DNA of 27,696 nt. Source: JAADHY01 sp964428935 (GTDB taxonomy: Bacteria > Planctomycetota > Planctomycetia > Planctomycetales > Planctomycetaceae). Position numbers and translations under genes: made by a program. This document shows positions 16,213 to 24,343 of the stretch, in pieces; position 1 is the first letter of the stretch; every line of letters begins with the position of its first letter. The notes under the pieces were generated by a model. That model was not told where the DNA came from, made no database searches, and worked only from the letters and a program-made list of their open reading frames with translations. The stretch covers positions 1 to 27,696 of the forward strand of contig CAYSAG010000033.1 of assembly GCA_964428935.1 (NCBI GenBank), given 5' to 3'.

Positions 16213-16878
16213 GTGAGCAACTTTGCCATCATTGCCTTCACCTCGATCTTCTTAGCCGTCGACCCGATCGGCGTCGTCCCGGCCTACCTGCTCATGACCC
16301 GCCGTGACGACAGCTCCCCGCCCAAGAACGGCCAGACGGCTCGCAAAGCCGCTTTGACCGCCGGCGCGGTCCTGGTCGTCTTTGCTTCGGTCGGACCGCA
16401 ACTGCTGGACTGGTTCGGCATCAGCTTGCCAGCCTTTCAAATCGCTGGCGGCATTGTCCTGATGATGGTCTCGCTGGAAATGCTGCGAGCCCGGCGGCCC
16501 ACCAAGGAGGGACCGGGCGAGCTGGACGAAGGTCTGGCGAAAGAAGACGTCGCCGTCACCCCACTCGGTGTGCCCATGCTGGCCGGACCGGCGTCCATGA
16601 CGACCGTCGCCGTGCTGACCAGCCAAGCTCAGTCGTGGCAGCAGCACCTGGTCGTCTACTCGGCTATTCTGGTCACCGTCGCGCTGACGTACGTCGTTCT
16701 TCGGGTGGCCGAGAGTTTGAGCAAGCTGCTGGGGCGGACGGGCATCCAAGTGCTGACCCGCATTTTCGGTCTGATTCTGCTGGCCATTGCCGTGCAATTC
16801 CTGCTGGACGGACTGCACGGAGCGGCACAAGGCGGCCGGCTGCTCAGCCTCTTGTGCCAGCAAGGGACCTCCGTGTGA
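16213..16878 (+). CDS. MarC family integral membrane protein
   Basis: This 221-residue protein of the MarC/UPF0056 family has about six membrane spans. Family markers are FLAVDPIGVVPAYLLMT near the N terminus, FQIAGGIVLMMVSLEML in the third span, VAVTPLGVPMLAGPASMTTV in the middle, and LTRIFGLILLAIAVQFLLDGL at the C terminus. A polar loop at about residues 95-115 separates the two halves. The function of the family is unsettled: it was named for the mar locus, but a direct role in drug resistance is doubtful. The start is GTG at 16213 with GGAGGAG (16201-16207) 5 nt upstream. It is monocistronic, converges with the MFS gene, and has a palindrome cluster about 180-230 bp upstream. Confidence 0.92.
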   Translation: MSNFAIIAFTSIFLAVDPIGVVPAYLLMTRRDDSSPPKNGQTARKAALTAGAVLVVFASVGPQLLDWFGISLPAFQIAGGIVLMMVSLEMLRARRPTKEGPGELDEGLAKEDVAVTPLGVPMLAGPASMTTVAVLTSQAQSWQQHLVVYSAILVTVALTYVVLRVAESLSKLLGRTGIQVLTRIFGLILLAIAVQFLLDGLHGAAQGGRLLSLLCQQGTSV

Positions 16879-16921
16879 CCGCCTGCTCGACTCGTCGCTT
16901 GGCCGCTCCGACTGACGGGAG

Positions 16922-18445
16922 CTACGCTGCCGCCGTCTCGGCATCCTCGTCCGTGGGCAGCGGCTTGCCCTTGGTCTCGGGCGCCCAAATTAGCACGATC
17001 AACCCCAGAAGGTAAACCGTCGCCAGCGCTACGCTGACCATGCGGAAGACCGACGTAAACCCCAGGCTCTCGAATCCCTGGCGAATCGGAATTCGGAGCA
17101 GAATGACGCCGGCGGCAATGACTCGGCCCACGTTGTAGCAGAAGCCAGTCCCCGTGCTCCGCAGCCGCGCCGGGTACAGCTCGGGGAAGTAGATCGAGTA
17201 CCCGCCGAACAAACTCAACGTTGCAAAGCCCAGAACCGGCAGCATGACGTAGGCGTGCCAGGGGGCGCTCAGCGTCAGGAACACACCCGACACGACGACC
17301 CAGCAAAAGACGAACGCCAGACCGAAAGCAACCTTGCGGCCCATTTGCGTGGCCACCCACGTGAATGCCAGCATGCCCAGCAAGGCGCCGACGTCCTGCA
17401 ACAACGTGCCCATGGCCTTCACGTTGCTCTGCTGCTGAATGGGCAGGCTCTTCAAGGCCTCTTGAATCAGCTCGGGCGAGTAGAAGCCCACACCCCACAA
17501 ACCAATGACGCCAATGACGGCCAGCGACACGCCGACGAACGTGTTCCGACGCCAGCGTGGAATGCCGAACAGCGACTTCAGGTCGCCCAACTGACGCTCC
17601 AGGTTTTCCGTTGCCGTTGCTCGAGCCTGCAGCCACGCCTCCGGTTCGTGCACGAACCGCATGATCACCGCCACCAGCAGCGCCGGCAGCACGCCAATCA
17701 TGAACAGCACCCGCCAGCCGGGAACGCCCGGTCCGTCCAGCAAGCCGAACAGAGTGGTGTTCATGTCCGGTGAGACCAGGAAACGGGCAATGAACGAACC
17801 GGTAATGTTGCCCACGGCCGACAGGGCCTGAAAGACACCCAGGGCCGCCGTTCGAGCGTGGGGCGGCATGGTCTCGGCAATCAGCGTGGCGGCCGTCGCA
17901 AACGCACCACCGATTCCGCAGCCCATCAGGAACCGGTAAATGCAGAAGTCCGCCAGGCCGACAGCGAGCCCCGACAAACCCGTGAAGACCGAGTACACGA
18001 GAATGGCCAACGACAGGGTCCGTACACGTCCCAGCCGGTCCCCGTAAATTCCGAACAGAAAGCCGCCAACGGACCACCCCAGCACCATCAGCGCGGTGAC
18101 AATGTCGCCGAAGGAGTCCACTCGGGCGGCGAATTCTTTCGCGTCAATCTCGTTCTGCCGGTCACGGACCCGCTGGTCGGCTTCTTTTTTCCACTCCTCC
18201 TTTGAGAGCTCCGACCCTTTCTCGCTGCGCACCTGCTGGGGGGCTTTTTCTTCAATCTTCGGCCGCAGCTCTTCCTCTCGTTCGGACCAGCCCGTCAGGT
18301 CTTGAATGGCCGGACGCCGCGACAGGACAAAAAGTCGCTGGTCCATGCAGTCGAAGGTCCACGCCAACACTCCGACAATGAGCACCAGCCAGTGGTAGCG
18401 AGTCAGCCCCTGGTACCAACGCACCCCTTCCCCGCCGTTTGCCAT
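16922..18445 (-). CDS. Major facilitator superfamily transporter with a long first loop
   Basis: This 507-residue, 12-span secondary transporter shows the MFS loop 2-3 motif GDRLGRVRT (about residues 135-143), FPELYPARLRSTGTG, and PETKGKPLP at the C terminus, which place it near the sugar-porter/aromatic-acid transporter groups; the substrate is unknown. The first external loop (about 52-112) is unusually long and highly charged (EREEELRPKIEEK, SKEEWKKEADQRVRDRQ), probably a helical extracytoplasmic insertion. The ATG at 18445 has GGGAGGA ending 6 nt upstream; a longer frame runs on upstream but crosses murD and is not protein-like. The gene diverges from murD and converges with marC. Confidence 0.93.
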   Translation of the reverse strand: MANGGEGVRWYQGLTRYHWLVLIVGVLAWTFDCMDQRLFVLSRRPAIQDLTGWSEREEELRPKIEEKAPQQVRSEKGSELSKEEWKKEADQRVRDRQNEIDAKEFAARVDSFGDIVTALMVLGWSVGGFLFGIYGDRLGRVRTLSLAILVYSVFTGLSGLAVGLADFCIYRFLMGCGIGGAFATAATLIAETMPPHARTAALGVFQALSAVGNITGSFIARFLVSPDMNTTLFGLLDGPGVPGWRVLFMIGVLPALLVAVIMRFVHEPEAWLQARATATENLERQLGDLKSLFGIPRWRRNTFVGVSLAVIGVIGLWGVGFYSPELIQEALKSLPIQQQSNVKAMGTLLQDVGALLGMLAFTWVATQMGRKVAFGLAFVFCWVVVSGVFLTLSAPWHAYVMLPVLGFATLSLFGGYSIYFPELYPARLRSTGTGFCYNVGRVIAAGVILLRIPIRQGFESLGFTSVFRMVSVALATVYLLGLIVLIWAPETKGKPLPTDEDAETAAA

Positions 18446-18628
18446 TTCATTCCTCCCGGTTGCTTCCACGCCGTAGGAATCTTGCCCGCCAGCACGCGGA
18501 GACCGATTTCGTATTCCCCTCTGGGCGGCGGCGAGTCTAACATGATGCGGCCCGCCTTCACAACCATGGACCGCAACCCCTGCAAACGCGCTGTGCGGGG
18601 CGAGCGTCCGGAGGACGAACCCGGTTCC

Positions 18629-20107
18629 ATGAACGGCGAACGCTTGCGGAAACAACTCCGCGGCAAACGAGTGACGGTGCTCGGACTCGGCACCTTCGGA
18701 GGTGGCCTGGCCGCGTTGCGCTTCCTGGTAGACGCGGGCGCGTTCGTCACGGCGACCGACCTGCGCTCCGCCGACCAGCTTGGACTGAATCTTCGAAGTC
18801 CGGAGTGGTCCAACGTGACGTGGCGTCTGGGCGGCCACGACGAGCGCGACGTGACTCAGGCCGACCTGGTCGTCGTCAACCCGGCTGTGCCGCCGTCCAG
18901 TCCGCTCCTGCAATTGGCTCGGGAACGCGGCGTCCCCTTGACCACCGAAATCGCCCTGTTTTGGCAGTGCAACCCGGCTCGGGTCGTCGCCGTCACCGGC
19001 AGTAACGGCAAGTCGACGACAACGGCTTTGGTTCACGCGGCACTGGAAGCATCGGGCCGCCGCACGTGGTTGGGCGGAAACATCGGCAAGAGCTTGCTGG
19101 AGGGGGTCGACGCCATTGGCCCGGACGACTGGGTGGTGCTCGAGCTGAGCAGCTTCCAGCTTGTCTACCTCGACCAACTCCGCGCCCGTCCAGACATTGC
19201 CGTGGTGACGAACTTCAGTCCGAACCACTTGGACTGGCACGGAACGGTCGACGCCTACCGCGAGGCGAAGCAGTCGCTGTTGCGTTGGCAAACGGAGCGG
19301 GACGTGGCCGTCTTGAATCAGGACGACATGGACGTGGCCGGCTGGCCCACGACCGCTCAGCGTCTGTGGTTCGGAACGGTCGACACGGGACGGCCCGGCG
19401 TTTTCGGAGGTCCGGCCGACGACCACTTCGTCATTCGCCTACCGGCCGCAAGACGGTCTGTCGAGAAGTCGGTGTCCCTGCAGGACTGGTTGCGGCTGCC
19501 GGGTCGACACAACCTGGCCAACGCGGCTGCGGCGACGTGTGCGGCCCTAGCCGCCGGTGTCGACGTGGAAGCGGTTCGCCGCGGCTTTCAAGCCTTTCAC
19601 GGCCTACCCCACCGGCTGCAATTCGTTGCCGAAGTGGCCGGCCGCCGGTTCTACAACGATTCACTGGCCACGACGCCGGAATCGGCCATTGAGGCCCTGT
19701 ACGCTTTCGACCAGAAAGTCGTTCTGTTGGCCGGAGGTTACGACAAGCACGTCGACCTGAAGCACTTCGCCGCGGCCGTTGCCGAACGCACGAAGGCTGT
19801 GGCACTCATGGGACAGACGGGGCCGACGCTGGAGCGGCTGATTGGCGAACAGCCCACGGCCGCTCCAAGGGCCAAGCTCGCTCGCACGTTTGAAGAAGCT
19901 TTCGAGTGGGCCGTGGAGCAGTCCGAACCCGGCGACGTCGTGCTGCTCTCGCCCGGCTGCGCCAGCTACGACTGGTTCGCGAATTTTGTCGAGCGCGGGG
20001 AACGGTTCTGCGAGGCGGTCCGGCGACTTCAGCAGCGAGGTGGTCCCGGAGCGACCGAGGAGCCGGAAGACGGTGGCGAGCCGAACAGCCCACCCGGGTC
20101 AACGTGA
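18629..20107 (+). CDS. murD: UDP-N-acetylmuramoyl-L-alanine--D-glutamate ligase
   Basis: MurD adds D-glutamate to UDP-MurNAc-L-Ala in the cytoplasmic steps of peptidoglycan synthesis. It shows VTVLGLGTFG in the N-terminal nucleotide-sugar domain, the ATP loop VTGSNGKSTTT (about residues 122-132), ELSSFQL, TNFSPNHLDWHG, LPGRHNLANAAAA, the C-terminal FYNDSLATTPESAI and LLAGGYDKHVD, and LLSPGCASYDWFANFVERGERF. The 492-residue length is a little above usual because of a charged Gly/Pro-rich tail. The ATG at 18629 fits the family start; in-frame ATGs at 18542 and 18545 would add about 29 unconserved residues. GGAGGA lies 13 nt upstream, rather far. It stands outside any visible mra/dcw-type cluster, as is often seen in planctomycetes. 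Its presence implies a peptidoglycan pathway. Confidence 0.95.
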   Translation: MNGERLRKQLRGKRVTVLGLGTFGGGLAALRFLVDAGAFVTATDLRSADQLGLNLRSPEWSNVTWRLGGHDERDVTQADLVVVNPAVPPSSPLLQLARERGVPLTTEIALFWQCNPARVVAVTGSNGKSTTTALVHAALEASGRRTWLGGNIGKSLLEGVDAIGPDDWVVLELSSFQLVYLDQLRARPDIAVVTNFSPNHLDWHGTVDAYREAKQSLLRWQTERDVAVLNQDDMDVAGWPTTAQRLWFGTVDTGRPGVFGGPADDHFVIRLPAARRSVEKSVSLQDWLRLPGRHNLANAAAATCAALAAGVDVEAVRRGFQAFHGLPHRLQFVAEVAGRRFYNDSLATTPESAIEALYAFDQKVVLLAGGYDKHVDLKHFAAAVAERTKAVALMGQTGPTLERLIGEQPTAAPRAKLARTFEEAFEWAVEQSEPGDVVLLSPGCASYDWFANFVERGERFCEAVRRLQQRGGPGATEEPEDGGEPNSPPGST

Positions 20108-20330
20108 GCCGCCTCGTCGCCCAATGCAGTAAAGGTGCTTGGTCGTCCGGACGAAAAGCTGCCCGTCGCTGACGGCAATCGACGCGTACGTCGGCTCGTC
20201 CAGTCGGTTCTCGCTGACCAGCTCGAACTCCGGAGCGGCCCGCACGACTTTGCAAACGCCGTCGTCGTCTAGAAAGTAAATCAAACCGTCGGCCGCGACC
20301 AGTAATTGCTTACCGCGCTGAAGCCGGGAG
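20099..20330 (-). pseudogene. C-terminal remnant of a PQQ-like beta-propeller protein
   Basis: About 75 residues, from near RLQRGKQLLVAADG to a TGA at 20099-20101, match the last blade of PQQ-repeat (BamB-like) propeller proteins: LIYFLDDDGVCKVVR, PEFELVSENRLDEPTYAS, SDGQLFVRTTKHLYCIG. That pattern is characteristic of the C-terminal blades of such proteins in planctomycetes (family knowledge). Upstream on the minus strand, no frame continues the propeller and no start with a Shine-Dalgarno is seen. I therefore read it as a 5'-truncated leftover whose left end is approximate. Its 3' end overlaps the murD 3' end by 9 bp. A short expressed protein is possible but less likely. Confidence 0.65.
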
Positions 20331-20590
20331 GAGGAGCGGGCTCGGGGAGGTGAGCCGGCCGTGGAGCAAGCGGATGGGGCAGAGACCGCGTTGGACGCAC
20401 ACTCGTGCCGTGCCGACTCGAACGCCGACAGCCAACAACAAGCCGGAGCGGAGGTCGAGGTCTCTCGCCCGTCGACTCCCAAAAGTTTGGCTCCGAGGAA
20501 CGTCCGGTTGCCGCCCCACACCTTCCGGTTCACCACCGCCGGACGAAGGGACGAAGGAAGCCCCGGGCGTGTTCGGACGGAAAGATGCTA

Positions 20591-20619
20591 TTGCTTTGAG
20601 TCGGCGTCTCCTCGATAAT
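20591..20619 (+). promoter_or_regulatory. Sigma70-type promoter candidate for prkA-yeaH-spoVR
   Basis: TTGCTT (20591-20596) and GATAAT (20614-20619) are separated by exactly 17 bp, matching TTGACA/TATAAT at 4 and 5 of 6 positions. Transcription would start near 20626, giving a leader of about 275 nt. Confidence 0.45.
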
Positions 20620-20768
20620 TCAGTTGCTTGCCTGAGAAGCAGGGCACCTCACAACTTAGCCTACCTGGAGCCATGTCTGTTCCAGGGCCCACGTTCCAAC
20701 TCCCAGCTCTTACAATTTGGTCTTGCCCTTGGAGGGGCTGAAACGCCGACCTCGCTGTCTCCTTGGAG

Positions 20769-20784
20769 TTCACACCCGTGTGAA
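20769..20784. promoter_or_regulatory. Perfect dyad in the prkA leader
   Basis: TTCACAC-CC-GTGTGAA has perfect 7-bp arms around a 2-bp centre. Two bases are too few for an RNA loop without opening pairs, so a DNA operator is the simpler reading. It lies 118 bp before the prkA ATG and downstream of the candidate promoter, a position suited to repression. Confidence 0.45.
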
Positions 20785-20901
20785 GAGGAGCGGTGAGGCG
20801 TTTTTTAATGCGCGCCTGGAAAGAGGCAGTGCTGTCGGCGTCGGGGGGATGTTTTGTTTGATCGTGGTCATTTTCGTTCGTCAATCAAGGGAGCCCGCGC
20901 G

Positions 20902-22965
20902 ATGGTCGACGCACAAACTCTTCTGCGGCAAATCTCAGAAAGACAAAGTGTCGAGGCCTACCGGCAACAACACTGGCAGGGGACTTTTTCCGAGTACCTG
21001 GACATTGCTCGTCGGAACCCGAAAGTCGAACGCACGGCCCACCAGCGACTGTACGACATGGTCCTCTCCTACGGTGCGTACCCGGTCGAGGAGGGGAAAG
21101 AGACGCTCGTCCGCTACCGTTTCTTCGACGACCCGGACAACGACGGCCAGGACGCCATCTTCGGGCTCACCAAGCCGCTGATGGAGCTGGTGAATGTCTT
21201 CAAGAGTGCCGCGATGAAGTACGGGGCGGAACGGCGTGTGCTGCTGCTCCACGGGCCGGTCGGCAGCTCGAAAAGCACCATTGTGCGCCTGCTGAAGAGA
21301 GGCCTGGAACGGTACAGTCGCACCGAAGAGGGGGCTCTCTACTCGTTCGGTTGGCGGGAACCAGACGGATCGATCACGTGGTGTCCGATGCATGAGTCGC
21401 CATTGCGGCTGGTCCCGGAAGAGTACCGTCCGCAGGTGTTGGACTTCATTCTGAGCGGCTACCGCGAGTACTCGGGCGGACGGGAGCTGGAGTACCCGAT
21501 CGAGATCGAAGGCGACCTCTGCCCGCTCTGCCGTTTCTTGTTCCGTGAGCGTCTGGCCGCGCACCACGGCGATTGGACGAAGGTCGTTGACGACGTGGTC
21601 GTCCGGCGGATTTTCTTGTCGGAACAGGACCGGATCGGAATCGGGACCTTCCAACCGAAAGACGAAAAGAACCAAGACTCCACCGAACTGACCGGCGACA
21701 TCAACTACCGCAAGATCGCCGAGTACGGAAGCGAGAGCGACCCGCGAGCCTTCAACTTCGACGGCGAGTTCAACGTGGCCAACCGGGGGCTGATCGAGTT
21801 CATCGAGGTTCTCAAGCTGGACGTCGCGTTCCTGTACGACCTGCTCGGTGCCTCGCAGGAACACAAGATCAAGCCGAAGAAGTTCGCTCAAACGGACATC
21901 GACACGGTCATCATTGGCCACACGAACGAGCCGGAGTACCGCAGGCTACAGTCGAACGAATTCATGGAGGCCCTGCGAGACCGGACCATCAAGATCGACA
22001 TCCCCTACGTCACCAAACTGTCCGACGAAATCAAGATTTACCAAAAGGACTACAATCAGAAGCGAGTGCGCGGCAAGCACATTGCTCCGCACACGCTCGA
22101 AATGGCGGCCATGTGGGCCGTGCTGACCCGACTGGAAGAACCGAAACACCACGGCCTGACGCTGCTTCAGAAACTGAAGCTGTACAACGGCAAGACCCTG
22201 CCGGGCTTCACGGCCGACAACATCGAGCAGCTCAAGAAAGAGGCCAAGCACGAGGGCATGCACGGCATATCGCCGCGTTACGTCCAGGACAAGATCTCCA
22301 ATGCCCTGGTCGCCAACCCAGACGCCACCTCGCTCAACCCCTTCATGGTGCTGAAGGAACTGGAAGCCGGATTGCAGCACCACTCGCTGATTACGAGCGA
22401 GGAGCAGCGGCAACGCTATCGGGAGCTGATTGCCGTGGTCAAAGAGGAGTACACAGACATTGTGAAAAACGAGGTTCAGCGAGCCATCGCTGCCGATGAA
22501 GAGGCGCTCAGCCGTCTCTGTGCCAACTACATCGACAACGTCAAGGCCTACACGCAAAAGGAAAAAGTCAAGAACAAGTTCACCGGCGCAGACGAAGAGC
22601 CGGACGAACGGTTGATGCGGTCGATCGAGGAGCGGATTGGCATCCCCGAAACGCGCAAGGACGATTTCCGCCGCGAGATCATGAACTACATCGGCGCACT
22701 GGCCCTGGACGGCAAGAAGTTCGACTACAAGACAAACGAGCGGCTGCAGAAGGCCTTGGAGCTAAAACTATTCGAGGACCAGAAGGACACGATCAAGCTG
22801 ACCAGTCTGGTGTCGAACGTGGTCGACGCCGAAACGCAGGAAAAGATCGACATCGTCAAGTCTCGGTTGATTCGCGATTACGGGTACAACGAAGAGTCAG
22901 CGACCGACGTCTTGCAGTACGTGGCCAGCATTTTCGCTCGCGGGGATTCCAAGAACGACTCTTGA
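20902..22965 (+). CDS. prkA: PrkA family serine protein kinase (AAA+)
   Basis: This 687-residue cytoplasmic protein is of the PrkA/YeaG family, reported to have serine kinase activity and built on an AAA+ core. Walker A is GPVGSSKST (residues 118-126). The AAA+ module includes WCPMHESPL, a GDLCPLCRFLF segment, NRGLIEFIE and IIGHTNEPEYRRL with ALRDRTIKID. The C-terminal PrkA domain follows from about residue 400. The ATG at 20902 has AAGGGAG 8 nt upstream and gives the usual family length; an in-frame ATG at 20854 would add 16 unconserved residues. It is the first gene of a three-gene cassette with yeaH (156 nt on) and spoVR. In E. coli yeaGH responds to nitrogen and stationary-phase stress; the role here is inferred from that. 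Confidence 0.96.
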   Translation: MVDAQTLLRQISERQSVEAYRQQHWQGTFSEYLDIARRNPKVERTAHQRLYDMVLSYGAYPVEEGKETLVRYRFFDDPDNDGQDAIFGLTKPLMELVNVFKSAAMKYGAERRVLLLHGPVGSSKSTIVRLLKRGLERYSRTEEGALYSFGWREPDGSITWCPMHESPLRLVPEEYRPQVLDFILSGYREYSGGRELEYPIEIEGDLCPLCRFLFRERLAAHHGDWTKVVDDVVVRRIFLSEQDRIGIGTFQPKDEKNQDSTELTGDINYRKIAEYGSESDPRAFNFDGEFNVANRGLIEFIEVLKLDVAFLYDLLGASQEHKIKPKKFAQTDIDTVIIGHTNEPEYRRLQSNEFMEALRDRTIKIDIPYVTKLSDEIKIYQKDYNQKRVRGKHIAPHTLEMAAMWAVLTRLEEPKHHGLTLLQKLKLYNGKTLPGFTADNIEQLKKEAKHEGMHGISPRYVQDKISNALVANPDATSLNPFMVLKELEAGLQHHSLITSEEQRQRYRELIAVVKEEYTDIVKNEVQRAIAADEEALSRLCANYIDNVKAYTQKEKVKNKFTGADEEPDERLMRSIEERIGIPETRKDDFRREIMNYIGALALDGKKFDYKTNERLQKALELKLFEDQKDTIKLTSLVSNVVDAETQEKIDIVKSRLIRDYGYNEESATDVLQYVASIFARGDSKNDS

Positions 22966-22992
22966 CCTTTGACCGGCGGGTCTCGGACGCAA

Positions 22993-23026
22993 GGGGCGGC
23001 GCGGCCGAGCTTGTGCGACCCGCCCC
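22993..23026 (+). promoter_or_regulatory. GC-rich hairpin between prkA and yeaH
   Basis: GGGGCGG (22993-22999) and CCGCCCC (23020-23026) form a perfect 7-bp stem with a 20-nt loop in the 156-nt intercistronic gap. It has no U tract and may tune relative expression or mRNA stability rather than terminate. Confidence 0.3.
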
Positions 23027-23121
23027 AGCGTCTCCGCCTCGCATCCCTAGCGAATGGCTGCGGCCAGGACGCGGTTCGCTGTTGCGGAAGCTCCGGCTGC
23101 GGCAAGCGGGGAGGCAACAAC

Positions 23122-24228
23122 ATGGCGCACCCCATCGAGCGGGACCTCTCGCGTTTCAAGCAAATTGTCCGCGGCAAGGTCCGCCAGAACCTGCGGAAGT
23201 ACATTACTCACGGCGAGCTGATCGGCCGGCGAGGAAAGGACCTGGTCAGCATCCCGGTGCCCAACATCGAAATCCCGCAGTTTCGGCACGGCAAGAAAGG
23301 GTCGGGGGGCGTTGGTCAGGGAGACGGCGAGGTAGGCCAGCCGATCGGCCGCGGTCCCAGCGACGGGGCACACCCGGGACAAGCCGGCGACCAACCAGGC
23401 GGGCACATCCTCGAGGTGGAAGTCTCGCTCGAAGAGCTGGCTCAAATGCTGGCCGAAGAGCTCGAGCTGCCCCGCATTGAGCCGAAGGGAAAGGACACCA
23501 TCAAGAGCCGGAAGGAACGCTACACCACGATCAGCCACGTCGGCCCCGAGTCGCTCCGACACTTCAAGCGAACCTACAAACGCGCACTGAAAAGACTTCT
23601 GGCGTCCAACGAGTACCGGCCCGACCGTCCGCTGATCGTGCCGATTCGTGAGGACCAGATGTACAAATCCTGGAAAGTGGTCCCGCAGCCCGAGGCGAAT
23701 GCGGCAATTATTTACATCATGGACGTGTCCGGCTCCATGACCGACGACCAAAAGGAGATTGTTCGAACCGAAGCGTTCTGGATCGACACGTGGCTGAAGA
23801 GCCAATACGACGGTGTCCAGATTCGCTACGTCATCCACGACGCCGTGGCGGCGGAAGTCGACGAGGAAACTTTCTACCACACGAGGGAAAGCGGCGGCAC
23901 TCGCATCTCGTCGGCCTACCGCGTCGTCCAGCAGATCATCGGCCGAGACTTTCCACCAGAGGAGTGGAACATCTACTGCTTCCAGTTTTCGGACGGTGAC
24001 AACTGGGGCGAAGACAACGCGAGCTGTTTGCAGTTGCTGAAAGAGCAAATCCTGCCGCACTGCAATTTGTTCTGCTACGGGCAGGTCGAAAGCCCTTACG
24101 GGTCCGGCGACTTCATCCGCGCTCTTCGACGGATCGAAGACGAATGGGAAAACCTGGTTCTGTCTGAGATTCCGGACAAAGATGCCATCTACGACTCGAT
24201 CAAGACTTTCTTGGGCAAAGGACGGTGA
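23122..24228 (+). CDS. yeaH: DUF444/YeaH family protein with von Willebrand A-type domain
   Basis: This 368-residue protein is of the YeaH (DUF444, UPF0229) family. The N-terminal region (FKQIVRGKVRQNLRKYI) leads into a Gly-rich flexible linker at about residues 58-95. The C-terminal half is a vWA-like domain with MIDAS motif DVSGSM (201-206), a second metal-site element SGGTRISSA (257-265) and FQFSDGDNW (288-296). Such domains assemble complexes through a bound Mg ion. The ATG at 23122 is set by GGGGAGG 7 nt upstream; the frame is open earlier but unconserved. It sits between prkA and spoVR, the conserved order of this cassette. The biochemical function is unknown in the literature as far as I know. 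Confidence 0.95.
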   Translation: MAHPIERDLSRFKQIVRGKVRQNLRKYITHGELIGRRGKDLVSIPVPNIEIPQFRHGKKGSGGVGQGDGEVGQPIGRGPSDGAHPGQAGDQPGGHILEVEVSLEELAQMLAEELELPRIEPKGKDTIKSRKERYTTISHVGPESLRHFKRTYKRALKRLLASNEYRPDRPLIVPIREDQMYKSWKVVPQPEANAAIIYIMDVSGSMTDDQKEIVRTEAFWIDTWLKSQYDGVQIRYVIHDAVAAEVDEETFYHTRESGGTRISSAYRVVQQIIGRDFPPEEWNIYCFQFSDGDNWGEDNASCLQLLKEQILPHCNLFCYGQVESPYGSGDFIRALRRIEDEWENLVLSEIPDKDAIYDSIKTFLGKGR

Positions 24229-24343
24229 GCGCAATCAGGCCGCCGACCATGCGCCACGCTGAGGTGTCGGCTCGTCGGCGTCGGCTTTCCAGGAGATCGG
24301 TCGGCCGTCGACCTCGGTGAAGAACAGAGGGGAGGCCGCTGTC

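Larger units (their letters stand above)
20331..20901. other. Non-coding spacer (571 bp) upstream of prkA
   Basis: No gene is seen. From about 20590 the base composition becomes more A/T-rich. It contains a promoter-like pair (20591-20619), an inverted repeat CCTGGA/TCCAGG (20664-20686), a -10-like TACAAT (20711-20716), CTCC-TT-GGAG (20759-20768) and a perfect dyad at 20769-20784. The left part may hold decayed sequence of the propeller gene, but nothing in it is recognisable. Confidence 0.5.

Noticed and set aside
18446..19426. An N-terminal extension of the MFS gene of more than 300 codons
   Set aside because: It lies antisense to murD. The MFS protein has its own ATG with a good Shine-Dalgarno at 18445, directly before the first membrane span.
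22993..23026. The prkA-yeaH hairpin as a terminator splitting the operon
   Set aside because: It has no run of T after the stem, and both downstream genes have strong Shine-Dalgarno sequences but no visible promoter of their own.
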